In this document: positions 1-6,920 of the stretch, piece after piece
How the letters are laid out: every line of letters begins with the position of its first letter
How positions within the stretch are numbered: position 1 is the first letter of the stretch
Assembly (NCBI GenBank): GCA_910583785.1
Contig: CAJTZK010000001.1
Span: forward strand, 1 to 64,000
Reading direction: 5' to 3'
DNA length: 64,000 nt
Source of the DNA: an uncultured Oscillibacter sp.
GTDB lineage: Bacteria > Bacillota > Clostridia > Oscillospirales > Oscillospiraceae
Program-made: the position numbers and the translations under genes
Notes under the pieces: generated by a model
The model's input: the letters and a program-made list of their open reading frames with translations, nothing else
What the model was told of the DNA's origin: nothing
The model's database searches: none

Positions 1-9
1 TGTTGGCAT
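1..9 (-). CDS. Start of a gene running off the left edge
   Basis: On the minus strand an AAGGAG box lies about 8 bases before an ATG at 9..7, followed by only two more codons (Pro, Thr) before the window ends. The box and spacing are those of a genuine translation start, so a minus-strand gene probably begins here. Nothing can be said about its product. Confidence 0.4.
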
Positions 10-27
10 GGGGTCAACTCCTTTTTC

Positions 28-210
28 TTAATTTGTGCGGGGAGTACCAGAGACAATATCACAGGACGTTTTGTTTATCCATTCACGCTCTTTGACGAAT
101 TTGGCGGGAGTTTTTTGTTGAAAATATTCTGGCGCCCTTTTTGCGTTAAAAAGGGCGCCGGATTGCTGACTGTCGATAGTCAACAATTCCGGCGCTGAAA
201 TTTCGTACAT
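28..210 (-). CDS. Doubtful 60-residue ORF
   Basis: An open frame of 60 codons with no recognisable family. There is no Shine-Dalgarno box ahead of its ATG, and most of its length is made of inverted repeats (131-193), so it may be structured non-coding DNA rather than a gene. It sits just upstream of the gene start at the left edge and in the same orientation. I list it only because it fills an otherwise unexplained AT-richer stretch. Confidence 0.2.
   Translation of the reverse strand: MYEISAPELLTIDSQQSGALFNAKRAPEYFQQKTPAKFVKEREWINKTSCDIVSGTPRTN
131..193. repeat. Two adjoining inverted repeats
   Basis: Bases 131-142 and 148-159 form a perfect 12-bp stem (GGCGCCCTTTTT) with a 5-base loop. 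Overlapping its end, 157-171 and 178-193 form a second, imperfect stem of about 15 bp around a 6-base loop. The pair looks like a structured boundary or recombination element rather than a terminator, because no T-run follows on either strand. GGCGC-type words recur at 190-195 and 254-264. Confidence 0.55.
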
Positions 211-290
211 TTTGATTTGACAACAAGCGGGAGATTTGAGCCGATTGAAAAAGGGCGCTGGCGCTTAAACAAGGGGGATTACCCGAAAAA

Positions 291-314
291 GGGGAGTTCG
301 AATCCCTCCAGTCG
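291..314 (+). other. tRNA T-arm-like fragment
   Basis: The bases GGGGAGTTCGAATCCCT followed by CCAGTCG resemble the T-arm and 3' acceptor strand of a tRNA, but no D-arm, anticodon arm or CCA is present and the T-stem has a mismatch if the canonical loop is used. Such 3' tRNA scraps are commonly left as attachment-site halves by integrases that target tRNA genes. The identity of a parent tRNA is not visible here. Confidence 0.3.
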
Positions 315-342
315 TTCTGAAAGCCTGAATATATCCATTTCG

Positions 343-360
343 CGGGATTTTGAAATCCCG
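343..360. repeat. Perfect 8-bp inverted repeat
   Basis: CGGGATTT and AAATCCCG flank a 2-base centre. A closely similar stem (GGGATTT/AAATCCC) recurs at 1034-1051 ahead of the MerR promoter. No function is evident. Confidence 0.4.
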
Positions 361-429
361 GAAAAGAAAAAGGTGAAACAACTGGGACTCTAAGCGTTCA
401 GCTCAGAATATCCAAATTGTTTCACCTTT
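361..429 (-). terminator. Terminator of the tRNA operon
   Basis: Bases 369-381 and 417-429 form a perfect 13-bp stem. The loop holds a second 7-bp stem that pairs fully only in the minus-strand RNA, using a G-U pair. On that strand a T-rich run follows (368 to 361). It begins 2 bases after the tRNA-Val CCA end, so it closes the three-tRNA transcript. Confidence 0.75.
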
Positions 430-430
430 A

Positions 431-508
431 TGGTGGAGACTACTGGACTCGAACCAGTGGCCTCATGCGTGTGAAGCATGCGCTCTAACCAGCTGAGCTA
501 AGCCTCCA
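431..508 (-). tRNA. tRNA-Val(CAC)
   Basis: Read on the minus strand, the seven-base acceptor stem TGGAGGC pairs with the 3' strand and ends in an encoded CCA. The anticodon loop is TTCACAC on a CATGC/GCATG stem, giving anticodon CAC for GUG codons. The T-loop TTCGAGT is normal. It is the last of three tRNAs in one transcript. Confidence 0.95.
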
Positions 509-570
509 AATGCGATTCGATTCGATTTTCTTGCCCATAAGACGCCGCACTTTACGGCGCCTTATGGGGG

Positions 571-646
571 TGGTGACCCGTACGGGATTCGAACCCATGT
601 TACAGCCGTGAAAGGGCCGTGTCTTAACCACTTGACCAACGGGCCA
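571..646 (-). tRNA. tRNA-Glu(TTC)
   Basis: The acceptor stem starts TGGCCCG and ends with an encoded CCA. The anticodon loop CTTTCAC gives anticodon TTC, reading GAA and GAG. The T-loop is TTCGAAT. It lies between tRNA-Met and tRNA-Val in the same orientation. Confidence 0.95.
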
Positions 647-773
647 TCGTCGGGGCGCAATTCATTCTGCTACATTTCCGCCTATGGCAGAAACTTTGCT
701 GCACGCCTTTGCTCTTTTTCTCGCTCAAAACCTCCGGTTTTTGAGAAAACTGTAGGAGATGAAGAGATGGGGC

Positions 774-803
774 CCCATGAAGCGCCCTGCGGCGCTTCAT
801 GGG
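774..803. repeat. 13-bp stem-loop between tRNA genes
   Basis: 774-786 and 791-803 pair perfectly around a 4-base loop. It lies 5 bases past the tRNA-Met 3' end in the direction of transcription. No T-run follows on the minus strand, so a processing or spacing hairpin is likelier than a terminator. On the plus strand five Ts follow, but no plus-strand gene precedes it. A smaller hairpin (724-745) lies beside it. Confidence 0.5.
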
Positions 804-808
804 ATTTT

Positions 809-885
809 TGGTAGCGGCACCTGGATTTGAACCGGGGACACTGCGGGTATGAACCGCATGCTCTAGCCAACTGAGCTATGCCGCC
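809..885 (-). tRNA. tRNA-Met(CAT), elongator type
   Basis: The acceptor begins GGCGGCA and ends with an encoded CCA. The anticodon loop TTCATAC gives CAT. The anticodon stem TGCGG/CCGCA lacks the three G-C pairs of initiator tRNA and position 1 is not the initiator C, so this is an elongator Met tRNA. A lysidine-modified Ile tRNA cannot be excluded from sequence alone. First gene of the tRNA transcript. Confidence 0.9.
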
Positions 886-914
886 GTGCCTGTCATCTGT
901 AACGGACAAATGAT

Positions 915-943
915 ACTATAGCAGAAGCCTCTGGTTTTGTCAA
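915..943 (-). promoter_or_regulatory. Promoter of the tRNA operon
   Basis: On the minus strand TTGACA (943-938) and TATAGT (920-915) are separated by 17 bases, and the tRNA-Met gene starts 30 bases downstream. It is a near-consensus housekeeping promoter suited to stable-RNA expression. Confidence 0.85.
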
Positions 944-982
944 GCCTTTCCTCGATTTTTTCAAAAATTTCTCTGCGGTTCG

Positions 983-1010
983 ACGGCCCCTGGCAAGAGG
1001 GCCGTTTTTT
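983..1010 (+). terminator. Orphan terminator-like hairpin
   Basis: ACGGCCC and GGGCCGT form a 7-bp stem followed by six Ts on the plus strand. No plus-strand gene lies upstream within the window's tRNA region, so it may shield merR from read-through or be the remnant of a lost gene. Confidence 0.6.
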
Positions 1011-1056
1011 ACCGGAAGGGAGGTTTAAAAAATGGGATTTTTTTGAAATCCCCCCC

Positions 1057-1087
1057 TTGACTCTCTCCCGGGGAGAGGGCTTATACT
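1057..1087 (+). promoter_or_regulatory. MerR-type promoter with 19-bp spacer and dyad
   Basis: TTGACT (1057-1062) and TATACT (1082-1087) are 19 bases apart, the lengthened spacing typical of promoters that MerR proteins activate by twisting DNA. The spacer contains a perfect 7-1-7 palindrome (1063-1077: CTCTCCC G GGGAGAG), the expected operator. It lies 41 bases upstream of the merR-family start codon, so the gene is probably autoregulated. Confidence 0.85.
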
Positions 1088-1128
1088 GTTCCTGAGCTCA
1101 AGATTCACAACGTTGTGGAGGAACTCCC

Positions 1129-1947
1129 ATGCTAAAAATCGGTGAATTTTCAAAACTATCCAGAGTCAGCATCCGCTCCCTGCGCCGCTACGATGAGGCC
1201 GGGCTGTTGGTCCCGGTGTCCATTGACCCCTTCACGGGCTACCGCTACTACAGCGAGCGGCAGCTCCCCATTGCCAACCGCATCCGCGCCCTCCGGGACA
1301 TGGGCTTCCCCCTGGCCGCCGTCCGGGAGGTGATGGGCTGCTACGACGACCCTGGCGCGCTGGAGCGATGCCTGCTGCTCCAGCGGGCGTTGGCTTGGGA
1401 GGAGATGGAGGAGGCGCGGAAGCGGCTTCGCCTATTGGACACAGCCTTGGAACGGCTGAGAAAGGACGAAACGATGATGAAATACGATGTTACCATTAAA
1501 ACCCTGCCTGAGCGTCATGTCGCCAGTGTCCGGCAGATCATCCCCAGCTATGACCGGGAGGGAGACCTGTGGCATATCTACTGCCAGGAGACTGCCCGGA
1601 TGAACATTCAGGATGGGGCCCCGGTTCTTTGTACCGCCATGTTCTACGACGGCGAATTCAAGGAACAGGACGTGGATGTGGAAATCCAGAAGAACGTAGT
1701 GGGAACCTACCCCGACACGGAGCACGTGAAGTTCAAAACTGTCCCGGCGGTGCAGGTGGCCTCCGCCACCTTCCGGGGGAGCTATGACCAGATTTCCGCC
1801 GTGAACGAGGCCGTGGCCGCCTGGGTGGAGGACAACGGCTGGACCTTCGACGGCCTGTTCTTCAACATCTACCACGTCAGTCCTCACGAGACACGGAATC
1901 CCGAGGAGTTCGTCACGGAAGTGTGCTATCCTGTGAAGAGGAAATAA
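1129..1947 (+). CDS. MerR-family regulator with GyrI-like effector domain
   Basis: 272 residues. The N-terminus has the MerR winged helix (IGEFSKLSRVSIRSLRRYDEAG, then the FTGYRYYS motif near residue 40), a coiled coil follows at about 75-115, and the rest (about 118-272) is a GyrI/AraC-type small-molecule-binding fold like that of BmrR. MerR proteins of this build sense lipophilic drugs and activate efflux or their own gene. The start is fixed by GGAGG seven bases before ATG. The target is not next door, as the following gene is convergent and overlaps it by 35 bases. The promoter at 1057-1087 suggests autoregulation. The ligand is unknown. Confidence 0.9.
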   Translation: MLKIGEFSKLSRVSIRSLRRYDEAGLLVPVSIDPFTGYRYYSERQLPIANRIRALRDMGFPLAAVREVMGCYDDPGALERCLLLQRALAWEEMEEARKRLRLLDTALERLRKDETMMKYDVTIKTLPERHVASVRQIIPSYDREGDLWHIYCQETARMNIQDGAPVLCTAMFYDGEFKEQDVDVEIQKNVVGTYPDTEHVKFKTVPAVQVASATFRGSYDQISAVNEAVAAWVEDNGWTFDGLFFNIYHVSPHETRNPEEFVTEVCYPVKRK

Positions 1948-2515
1948 GGGCCCGCTTCTTTCGCGCGCGGCGGCGGAGCAGGACCACCGCCACATACACG
2001 GCGGAGTAAGCCAGAGAGAGCCAGCGGGCAAACAGGACTTCGTTGTGCAGGGTGTCCAGATGGCTTTGGAAATCCGTGCCGGGAGGGATGAACTGGATTT
2101 TAAATTGATGGAAGAAAAAATTCGGATAGCTGGACTGTTCCAGCACGGCGTAAACATGGCGCAAAACCGTTACCCGGTTTTCAACATCGCGCTCCGCAAA
2201 CACCTGGGCAGGATATTGCGTTTTAAATTCCAGGCCGCTGCCGTCTATGGCGCGGTAGATCACGGTCCGTTCTCTTGCCGCCCCATACCGGCGGGACTTT
2301 GCTGCGCTTCGCGAGACCCGCAAGGACACCTGGCTGGCCACGAACTCCCGCTCACCCAGGTCCCCGTATCCCCCGGCGGTAAACCAAACGTCCGGCACGG
2401 CGGAGAGGAGAATGGCCAGGGGAAGAAACACGCCGTAAAGGAAAACGGCCATGACCGCAGGCAAGATCATGAACCGGGACTTTGGTTCTGCTTGAGCCGC
2501 ATCATACAGTTTCAC
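1913..2515 (-). CDS. Small two-helix membrane protein, unknown
   Basis: I place the start at a GTG (2515) preceded by GGAAGGAG with 7 bases spacing, just after the terminator of the upstream SLH gene. The frame stays open further upstream but there overlaps that gene. The 200-residue product has a membrane helix near residues 14-38 (ending PDVWF), an outside domain of about 120 residues, a second helix near 165-182 (LAYSAVYVAVVLL), and a basic RRRARKKR tail. I do not recognise the family. Its 3' end overlaps the convergent merR-family gene by 35 bases, leaving no room for separate terminators. Confidence 0.6.
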   Translation of the reverse strand: MKLYDAAQAEPKSRFMILPAVMAVFLYGVFLPLAILLSAVPDVWFTAGGYGDLGEREFVASQVSLRVSRSAAKSRRYGAARERTVIYRAIDGSGLEFKTQYPAQVFAERDVENRVTVLRHVYAVLEQSSYPNFFFHQFKIQFIPPGTDFQSHLDTLHNEVLFARWLSLAYSAVYVAVVLLRRRARKKRALISSSQDSTLP

Positions 2516-2531
2516 AAAACCGCTCCTTCCC

Positions 2532-2568
2532 AAAACGGCGGCGCATGGGGTTTTTCCATGCGCCGCCG
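2532..2568 (-). terminator. Terminator after the SLH-lysozyme gene
   Basis: CGGCGGCGCATGG (2536-2548) pairs perfectly with 2556-2568, and on the minus strand TTTT follows. It sits immediately past the stop of the SLH gene and before the next gene's ribosome-binding site. Confidence 0.75.
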
Positions 2569-2573
2569 CTTTC

Positions 2574-4334
2574 TTACCGGATGAACTGGATGTTTGCGTC
2601 CACATTGCCGCCGATTCCGGCAATGGAGCACTTGCTGGAGAACTGCCAGTAGTCTGGCTGATAGTAGTAGGTGGGGCAGAGCTTTTCCGACTGGCCGCTC
2701 TTGTACTCGGGGAACCAGCAGAGATAGGGGGCGATGGCGCCCTGGTCATATTTTACATAGCCCACATAGGTGCTCTGGTAGATCATGGGCGTGTAGCCCG
2801 CCTCCTGGATGCGCTTGCAGAAAGCGATGGCGCAGGCGGTGGCCATCGCCGGATCGATGCCGTAGACCCGGTAGGAGGCGTTGCCCATTTCCCAGTCGTA
2901 GGCCACGGGCCCGTTGATGTTCAGGCCCCGGAGGCGCTCGATGACGAAATCCGCCTCCTCGATAGCCTCCTCCACGGTGATGGCCTGGGCGAAGATGTAT
3001 ACGCCCGTCTCGATCCCGGCATTCATCGCCCCCTCAATATTCTGGCGGTAGAAAGCGTCCTCCGCCAGCTTGCCGGAGGAGTAGCCCCGGAGACCGATAC
3101 GGACGAAAGCGAAGTCCACGCCGTCGTTCCGGACGGCCTGCCAGTCGATGGTTTCGTTTGCGCTGGCCCGGTTCTGGTAGGCGGAGACGTCGATGCCAAA
3201 GCGGGTGCGGAACTGGCTGCCGTTGTAGGCCAGACGGTCAGGATGCTCTGCGGACCAGGTGAAGTCTCCATGCTGGAGCTGGCTCCGCTCCGTGCCCGCG
3301 TAGACGGGGATTTTCCGGTCGCTGTAGTCAAAGGTCTCCCCGGTGGTGATGCCGGGGGTATAGACCTCGCTAGGCTGGATGCCAGGTCCGGCGGGCTGTT
3401 CCGGCGTGGAGGGGGCGCTGGGGTCCACGGGAGTGGGCACCACCACGATGCCCCAGTCAAAATCATCCCCGGAGTTGGGGGTTCCGGGCTCCTCCGGAGG
3501 GAGAGGCAGCTCCGGCGTGATGGGAGCCTCGGCGGAAGGGGTGGTGATCTGCGGCGTGACGGAGCTGAAATTGCGGATTTCCCCAGTGATGGCCACATTG
3601 TCCAGGGTGACGGCCCCGGTGACGCCGGGGGCGATGAGCAGGTCCCCGGAGATGGTCATGTCGGACAGGGCCGCGCCCCCGGCGGCGTTAATCAGGAGGC
3701 TGCCCTCCACATTGCTGGAAAAATCCCCGCTGGTTTGAATCAGGACCTGGATCATATTGTTCAGCAGGTTCACCAGTTCCGCCCGGGTCAGGGGCTCCGC
3801 GGGGCGGAAGCTGTTGTCCAGCGCGTCGGTAATCCAGCCCCGGGCGGCAAGCTCCGCGATGTAGGGCCGGGCGTAGTTGGCCACCTGGGCCTCGTCGTGG
3901 TATGTGAGCGCGCCGTCCGTTCCGCCCAGCTGGAAGGCCCGGGCCACCATGGTCATAGCCTGCTGGCGGGTAATGCTGTCCCCCGGCAGGGCTTTGCCCC
4001 CGCTGCCCAGGTATATCCCGGCGGCGTTGAGCTTTAAAATGGAGTCCTCCCAGCGGTTTCCCTTGGTGTCGGAGAAGGTCCCGGCGGGGGCGGCGGCCTG
4101 GAACTGGAGGAAACGGTCTAAAATTCCGGCAAAGGCCCCCCGGGTGATGGAGGCGTCGGGCCGGAAGGACCCGTCGTCATAGCCCTGGAGCACGCCGTAC
4201 TCCTGGCTCCACTTGTTGACGGCGGCCTCGGCCCAGTGGCCGCCCGTGTCGGTGAAAGCCATGGCGGGGGTGAGGAGCAGGACCCCGGCCAGGAAGCCGG
4301 AGAGGATGCGCTTGGGAAGTCGAATGAGACGCAT
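2574..4334 (-). CDS. SLH-domain cell-surface lysozyme (GH25)
   Basis: 586 residues. A signal peptide (basic start, hydrophobic FLAGVLLLTPAMA) is followed by three S-layer homology repeats (about 27-200) that bind secondary wall polymer. Next come a beta-rich and Pro-rich linker (about 210-330) and a C-terminal glycoside hydrolase 25 domain (about 375-586). The GH25 part shows GIDVSAYQN, FAFVRIG and the acidic catalytic motif VAYDWE near residue 478. The protein should be exported, bound to the wall, and cleave peptidoglycan between MurNAc and GlcNAc. AAAGGAACC precedes the ATG. It is monocistronic, with its own strong promoter and terminator. Confidence 0.9.
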   Translation of the reverse strand: MRLIRLPKRILSGFLAGVLLLTPAMAFTDTGGHWAEAAVNKWSQEYGVLQGYDDGSFRPDASITRGAFAGILDRFLQFQAAAPAGTFSDTKGNRWEDSILKLNAAGIYLGSGGKALPGDSITRQQAMTMVARAFQLGGTDGALTYHDEAQVANYARPYIAELAARGWITDALDNSFRPAEPLTRAELVNLLNNMIQVLIQTSGDFSSNVEGSLLINAAGGAALSDMTISGDLLIAPGVTGAVTLDNVAITGEIRNFSSVTPQITTPSAEAPITPELPLPPEEPGTPNSGDDFDWGIVVVPTPVDPSAPSTPEQPAGPGIQPSEVYTPGITTGETFDYSDRKIPVYAGTERSQLQHGDFTWSAEHPDRLAYNGSQFRTRFGIDVSAYQNRASANETIDWQAVRNDGVDFAFVRIGLRGYSSGKLAEDAFYRQNIEGAMNAGIETGVYIFAQAITVEEAIEEADFVIERLRGLNINGPVAYDWEMGNASYRVYGIDPAMATACAIAFCKRIQEAGYTPMIYQSTYVGYVKYDQGAIAPYLCWFPEYKSGQSEKLCPTYYYQPDYWQFSSKCSIAGIGGNVDANIQFIR

Positions 4335-4429
4335 AGCAGGTTCCTTTCGTCGGTTTTTGTCGGGATGATAGGTAAAAAAACGCCGCCGCCCGTCGGGGCC
4401 ACGGCAGGGGTCCTCGCTGACAATTGCTT

Positions 4430-4458
4430 ATTATATCGGAAATTCCCACTCCGGTCAA
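4430..4458 (-). promoter_or_regulatory. Promoter of the SLH-lysozyme gene
   Basis: On the minus strand TTGACC (4458-4453) and a perfect TATAAT (4435-4430) are 17 bases apart, about 95 bases ahead of the start codon. Confidence 0.8.
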
Positions 4459-4492
4459 TGTTTTGGTGCGGATTTCCAGAAATAACATATGC

Positions 4493-4520
4493 TTGCGTTT
4501 TGCGTAAAATCTGATAGACT
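4493..4520 (+). promoter_or_regulatory. Probable promoter of the GyrI-like gene
   Basis: TTGCGT and TAGACT are 16 bases apart. Transcription would begin near 4527, which argues against the ATG at 4526 and for the downstream start at 4544. Confidence 0.45.
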
Positions 4521-4543
4521 TATTCATGGAAAGGGTGATGGAG

Positions 4544-5176
4544 ATGGCCTTTGATTTCAAAAAAGAGTTTAAGGAGTTTTACCTTCCTAAGGGAAAACCG
4601 GAGATTGTGATGGTTCCCAGGATGAACTATATCGCCGTGGAGGGAAGGGGGGACCCCAACCAGGAGGGCGGGGACTACCAGCGGGCCATGGGCGTGCTGT
4701 ACGCCGTGGCTTACACGTTGAAAATGAGCTATAAGAGCGGTTACCACATCGAGGGGTTCTTTGAGTACGTGGTCCCGCCCCTGGAGGGCTTCTGGCGGCA
4801 GGAGGGGGGAAGCGGCATAGATTATGGGAACAAGGACGGCTTCCTCTGGACCTCCGCCATCCGCCTGCCGGACTTTGTGACCCGGGAGGATTTCGCCTGG
4901 GCGGCGGAGACCGCCTCCCGGAAGAAGAAGCTGGACTGCTCCGCCGCCGAGTTCTGGACGGTGGAGGAGGGCCTCTGCGTCCAGATTCTGCACCTGGGGC
5001 CCTTCGACTCCGAGCCGGAGTCGGTGGCGGAGATGGACGCATTTATAGAGGAGCAGGGCTATGCCGACGACCTGAGCGAGGCCCGGCGGCACCACGAGAT
5101 TTACCTCACCGACGCCCGGCGGGTCCCGCCGGAGAAGTGGAAAACCGTGATTCGACACCCAATTAAAAAGGTATAA
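4544..5176 (+). CDS. GyrI-like small-molecule-binding protein
   Basis: A stand-alone GyrI/AraC effector-type domain of about 210 residues. It opens MAFDFKKEFKEFY and carries the family's GKPEIVMVP and MNYIAVEGRGDPN segments, with FWTVEEGLCVQILHLGPFD toward the C-terminus. Proteins of this kind bind or hydrolyse hydrophobic or toxic small molecules. I chose ATG 4544 over in-frame ATGs at 4526 and 4538 because AAAGG is then 8-9 bases upstream. It shares its effector fold with the MerR-family regulator 2.6 kb away, but a functional link is only a guess. Confidence 0.8.
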   Translation: MAFDFKKEFKEFYLPKGKPEIVMVPRMNYIAVEGRGDPNQEGGDYQRAMGVLYAVAYTLKMSYKSGYHIEGFFEYVVPPLEGFWRQEGGSGIDYGNKDGFLWTSAIRLPDFVTREDFAWAAETASRKKKLDCSAAEFWTVEEGLCVQILHLGPFDSEPESVAEMDAFIEEQGYADDLSEARRHHEIYLTDARRVPPEKWKTVIRHPIKKV

Positions 5177-5212
5177 AGAAGCCTCCCCGCCGTGTGACGG
5201 GGAGGCTTCTTT
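5175..5212. terminator. Bidirectional terminator
   Basis: A 15-bp perfect stem (5175-5189 with 5198-5212), with A-run and T-run at its two edges, separates two convergent genes. Its end coincides with the last base of the SEDS-like gene. Confidence 0.85.
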
Positions 5213-6573
5213 CACTGGTACTCAAGCTTTATCCGCAGCCGCTTTCGGGGGCGGAGGGGCTTGGCGGGCTCCTCCCGGGCGATGGAGTCCCCCCGGAACA
5301 CCGACAGGGCCAGGCCGATGAGCGCCATGTCCACCACCGTCTGGAAGTTCCCCACCACCAGGGGCAGGCTGGCGGAGAACAGCACAAAGCCGAAGTTCAG
5401 CGCCGCACTGAACAGCGTCTGAAATCCCAGGGTCAGGACCACCGCCAGCACCACGAAATGGCCCGGAAGGTAGCTCTGCCGCAGGCCCTTCACCAGCATC
5501 CAGAGGAGCAGGATGGTCAGCGCTGCCAGCAGGAGCGCCAGGGGAATCCAGCCCCAGGCCACCGCCATGGAGGCGGGGAGGAAGTCGTGGGAGAAGTCGA
5601 TGGGCCGAAACTCCTGGCCGCCGCCAAAGACCCGGGCCCCGGCGTTGACCGGCATGGCGGCTTCGCCGCCGACGCTCCGCAGGGGAGGAACGTCCTCCCA
5701 GAACATATGCAGCACCCAGCCCATGTAACCCCGGTGCTCTTTCTCCAGCTCCGGCCGGAGGGCAATCATCACCCGGAGCAGGAAGGAATTGAGATAGCCC
5801 TTGAGAAAGAGAAAAGCCAGGAGTCCGAAAGCGACGGCCAGGACTGCGCCCACACCTTTCCAACGGCCCACGCCGAACCAGTCCCGGCCCGCCGCGTAGA
5901 GCGTCGCCGCCAGGCCGGAGAACAGCAGGATAAACAGCCCTGAAGCGCTAGGTATGAGGCAGCAGACCGCCGCCAAGGGCATACCGCCCAAGATAGTAAG
6001 TAGAAGTCCTTTCCAGCCTTTACCCCGGAAGCTGTAGAGCCAGAGGACATAGGCCAAAGGATAGAGCGCCGACACAAGGCTGAAGCTGTAGGTTGGATAA
6101 ACAAACCGCAGGAGCGGGACCGTCATGACCAGTGTTCCAATGTACAGAGCCCGGGCGTGCCGGACCAGCCGGGAGACGTCCAGAAAGTACATCCCCAGCA
6201 TCGCCGCCGTGCCCAGGCCCAGGGAGGCCAGGGCCCTCATCAGGACCAGGTCTTGCCGGAAATAGGGGCGGCGAAAAAGTACCCGCAGAAATACTCCGAC
6301 CGCAGCCAGAACGATAGTCAGCACCAATAGCCCCCATTGGGGCCGGGGCCGGTGGATCCGGTCCAGCTCGGTCCCCACGGTCACCGGGTCGCCCATGTCC
6401 TCCACGGCCAGCCGCTCCGCCTCATCGGGGGCCTTGCCCTCTTTTAGGAAATCGTCTCGCTGGTCCTCCAGGTGCCGCTCCAGCTCCCGGACCAGCAGGG
6501 GACGGGCCCGCTTCCAGCGAATCTGCCCCTGCACCGCCTCCAGATAGGCGGCGATGGTCTTACGCTCCGGCAA
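5212..6573 (-). CDS. SEDS-like (FtsW/RodA family) membrane protein with soluble N-terminal prefix
   Basis: 453 residues starting at TTG, with AAGGGGG about 8 bases upstream inside padR. Residues 1-75 are a soluble helical prefix (LLVRELERHLEDQRDDFLKEG) like those ahead of PadR-linked permeases. About ten membrane helices follow. The part near HDFLPASMAVAWGWIPLA and the FGFVLFSASLPLVVGNFQT end match the SEDS C-terminal half. SEDS enzymes polymerise glycan strands using an Asp in an extracellular DP-x-GY-type loop. Here the matching loop reads RPELEKEHRGY and I see no equivalent Asp, so it may be a non-catalytic relative. Overlap with padR by 14 bases means co-transcription. Confidence 0.75.
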   Translation of the reverse strand: MPERKTIAAYLEAVQGQIRWKRARPLLVRELERHLEDQRDDFLKEGKAPDEAERLAVEDMGDPVTVGTELDRIHRPRPQWGLLVLTIVLAAVGVFLRVLFRRPYFRQDLVLMRALASLGLGTAAMLGMYFLDVSRLVRHARALYIGTLVMTVPLLRFVYPTYSFSLVSALYPLAYVLWLYSFRGKGWKGLLLTILGGMPLAAVCCLIPSASGLFILLFSGLAATLYAAGRDWFGVGRWKGVGAVLAVAFGLLAFLFLKGYLNSFLLRVMIALRPELEKEHRGYMGWVLHMFWEDVPPLRSVGGEAAMPVNAGARVFGGGQEFRPIDFSHDFLPASMAVAWGWIPLALLLAALTILLLWMLVKGLRQSYLPGHFVVLAVVLTLGFQTLFSAALNFGFVLFSASLPLVVGNFQTVVDMALIGLALSVFRGDSIAREEPAKPLRPRKRLRIKLEYQ

Positions 6574-6907
6574 GGCACGCGCCCCCTTTCAGAACCCGGC
6601 CCACGGCACGGGCGTAGGCGTCCCAGGCCGTTTCCTTGTCCCGGAGGGCCTGGTGTCCCTGCTTGGTCAGGTGGTAGTACCGCCGGGTTTTGCCGGACTC
6701 CGCCGTCTGCTCATAGGCGGTGACGAAGCCCTTTTCCTCCAGGCCGTGGAGAAGGGGATAGAGGGTCCCGGCCTTGAGGCGGAAGGCGTCCCCGCTCTGC
6801 CGCCGCAGCTCCTCGATCATCTGGTAGCCGTAGAGGTCCCCGCCCTCCAGCAGCTTCAAAACCAGCAGGGACATGCTCCCGCTGACCAGGCTCTTTTCCA
6901 GTTCCAT
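6560..6907 (-). CDS. PadR-family transcriptional regulator
   Basis: 115 residues with the PadR winged helix: SLLVLKLLEGGDLYGYQMIEEL, then TLYPLLHGLEEKGFV, then GKTRRYYHLTKQG (wing). It is followed by a short dimerisation helix. PadR proteins repress their own operon and release it on a ligand or stress signal. AAGGAG stands 8 bases ahead of ATG. The gene is first in a two-gene operon with the SEDS-like protein, which is its likely target. Operator-like repeats sit over the promoter. Confidence 0.9.
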   Translation of the reverse strand: MELEKSLVSGSMSLLVLKLLEGGDLYGYQMIEELRRQSGDAFRLKAGTLYPLLHGLEEKGFVTAYEQTAESGKTRRYYHLTKQGHQALRDKETAWDAYARAVGRVLKGGACLAGA

Positions 6908-6920
6908 AGAATTTCTCCTT

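Noticed and set aside
241..330. Possible complete tRNA on the plus strand
   Set aside because: Only a T-arm-like part is present. I could not place a D-arm, anticodon arm or matching acceptor strand.
131..360. CRISPR-like repeats
   Set aside because: The repeats are inverted, single-copy and unequal in spacing. No array of direct repeats occurs anywhere in the window.
4526..4543. Earlier start codon for the GyrI-like protein
   Set aside because: The ATGs at 4526 and 4538 have no suitably spaced ribosome-binding site, and 4526 coincides with the predicted transcription start.
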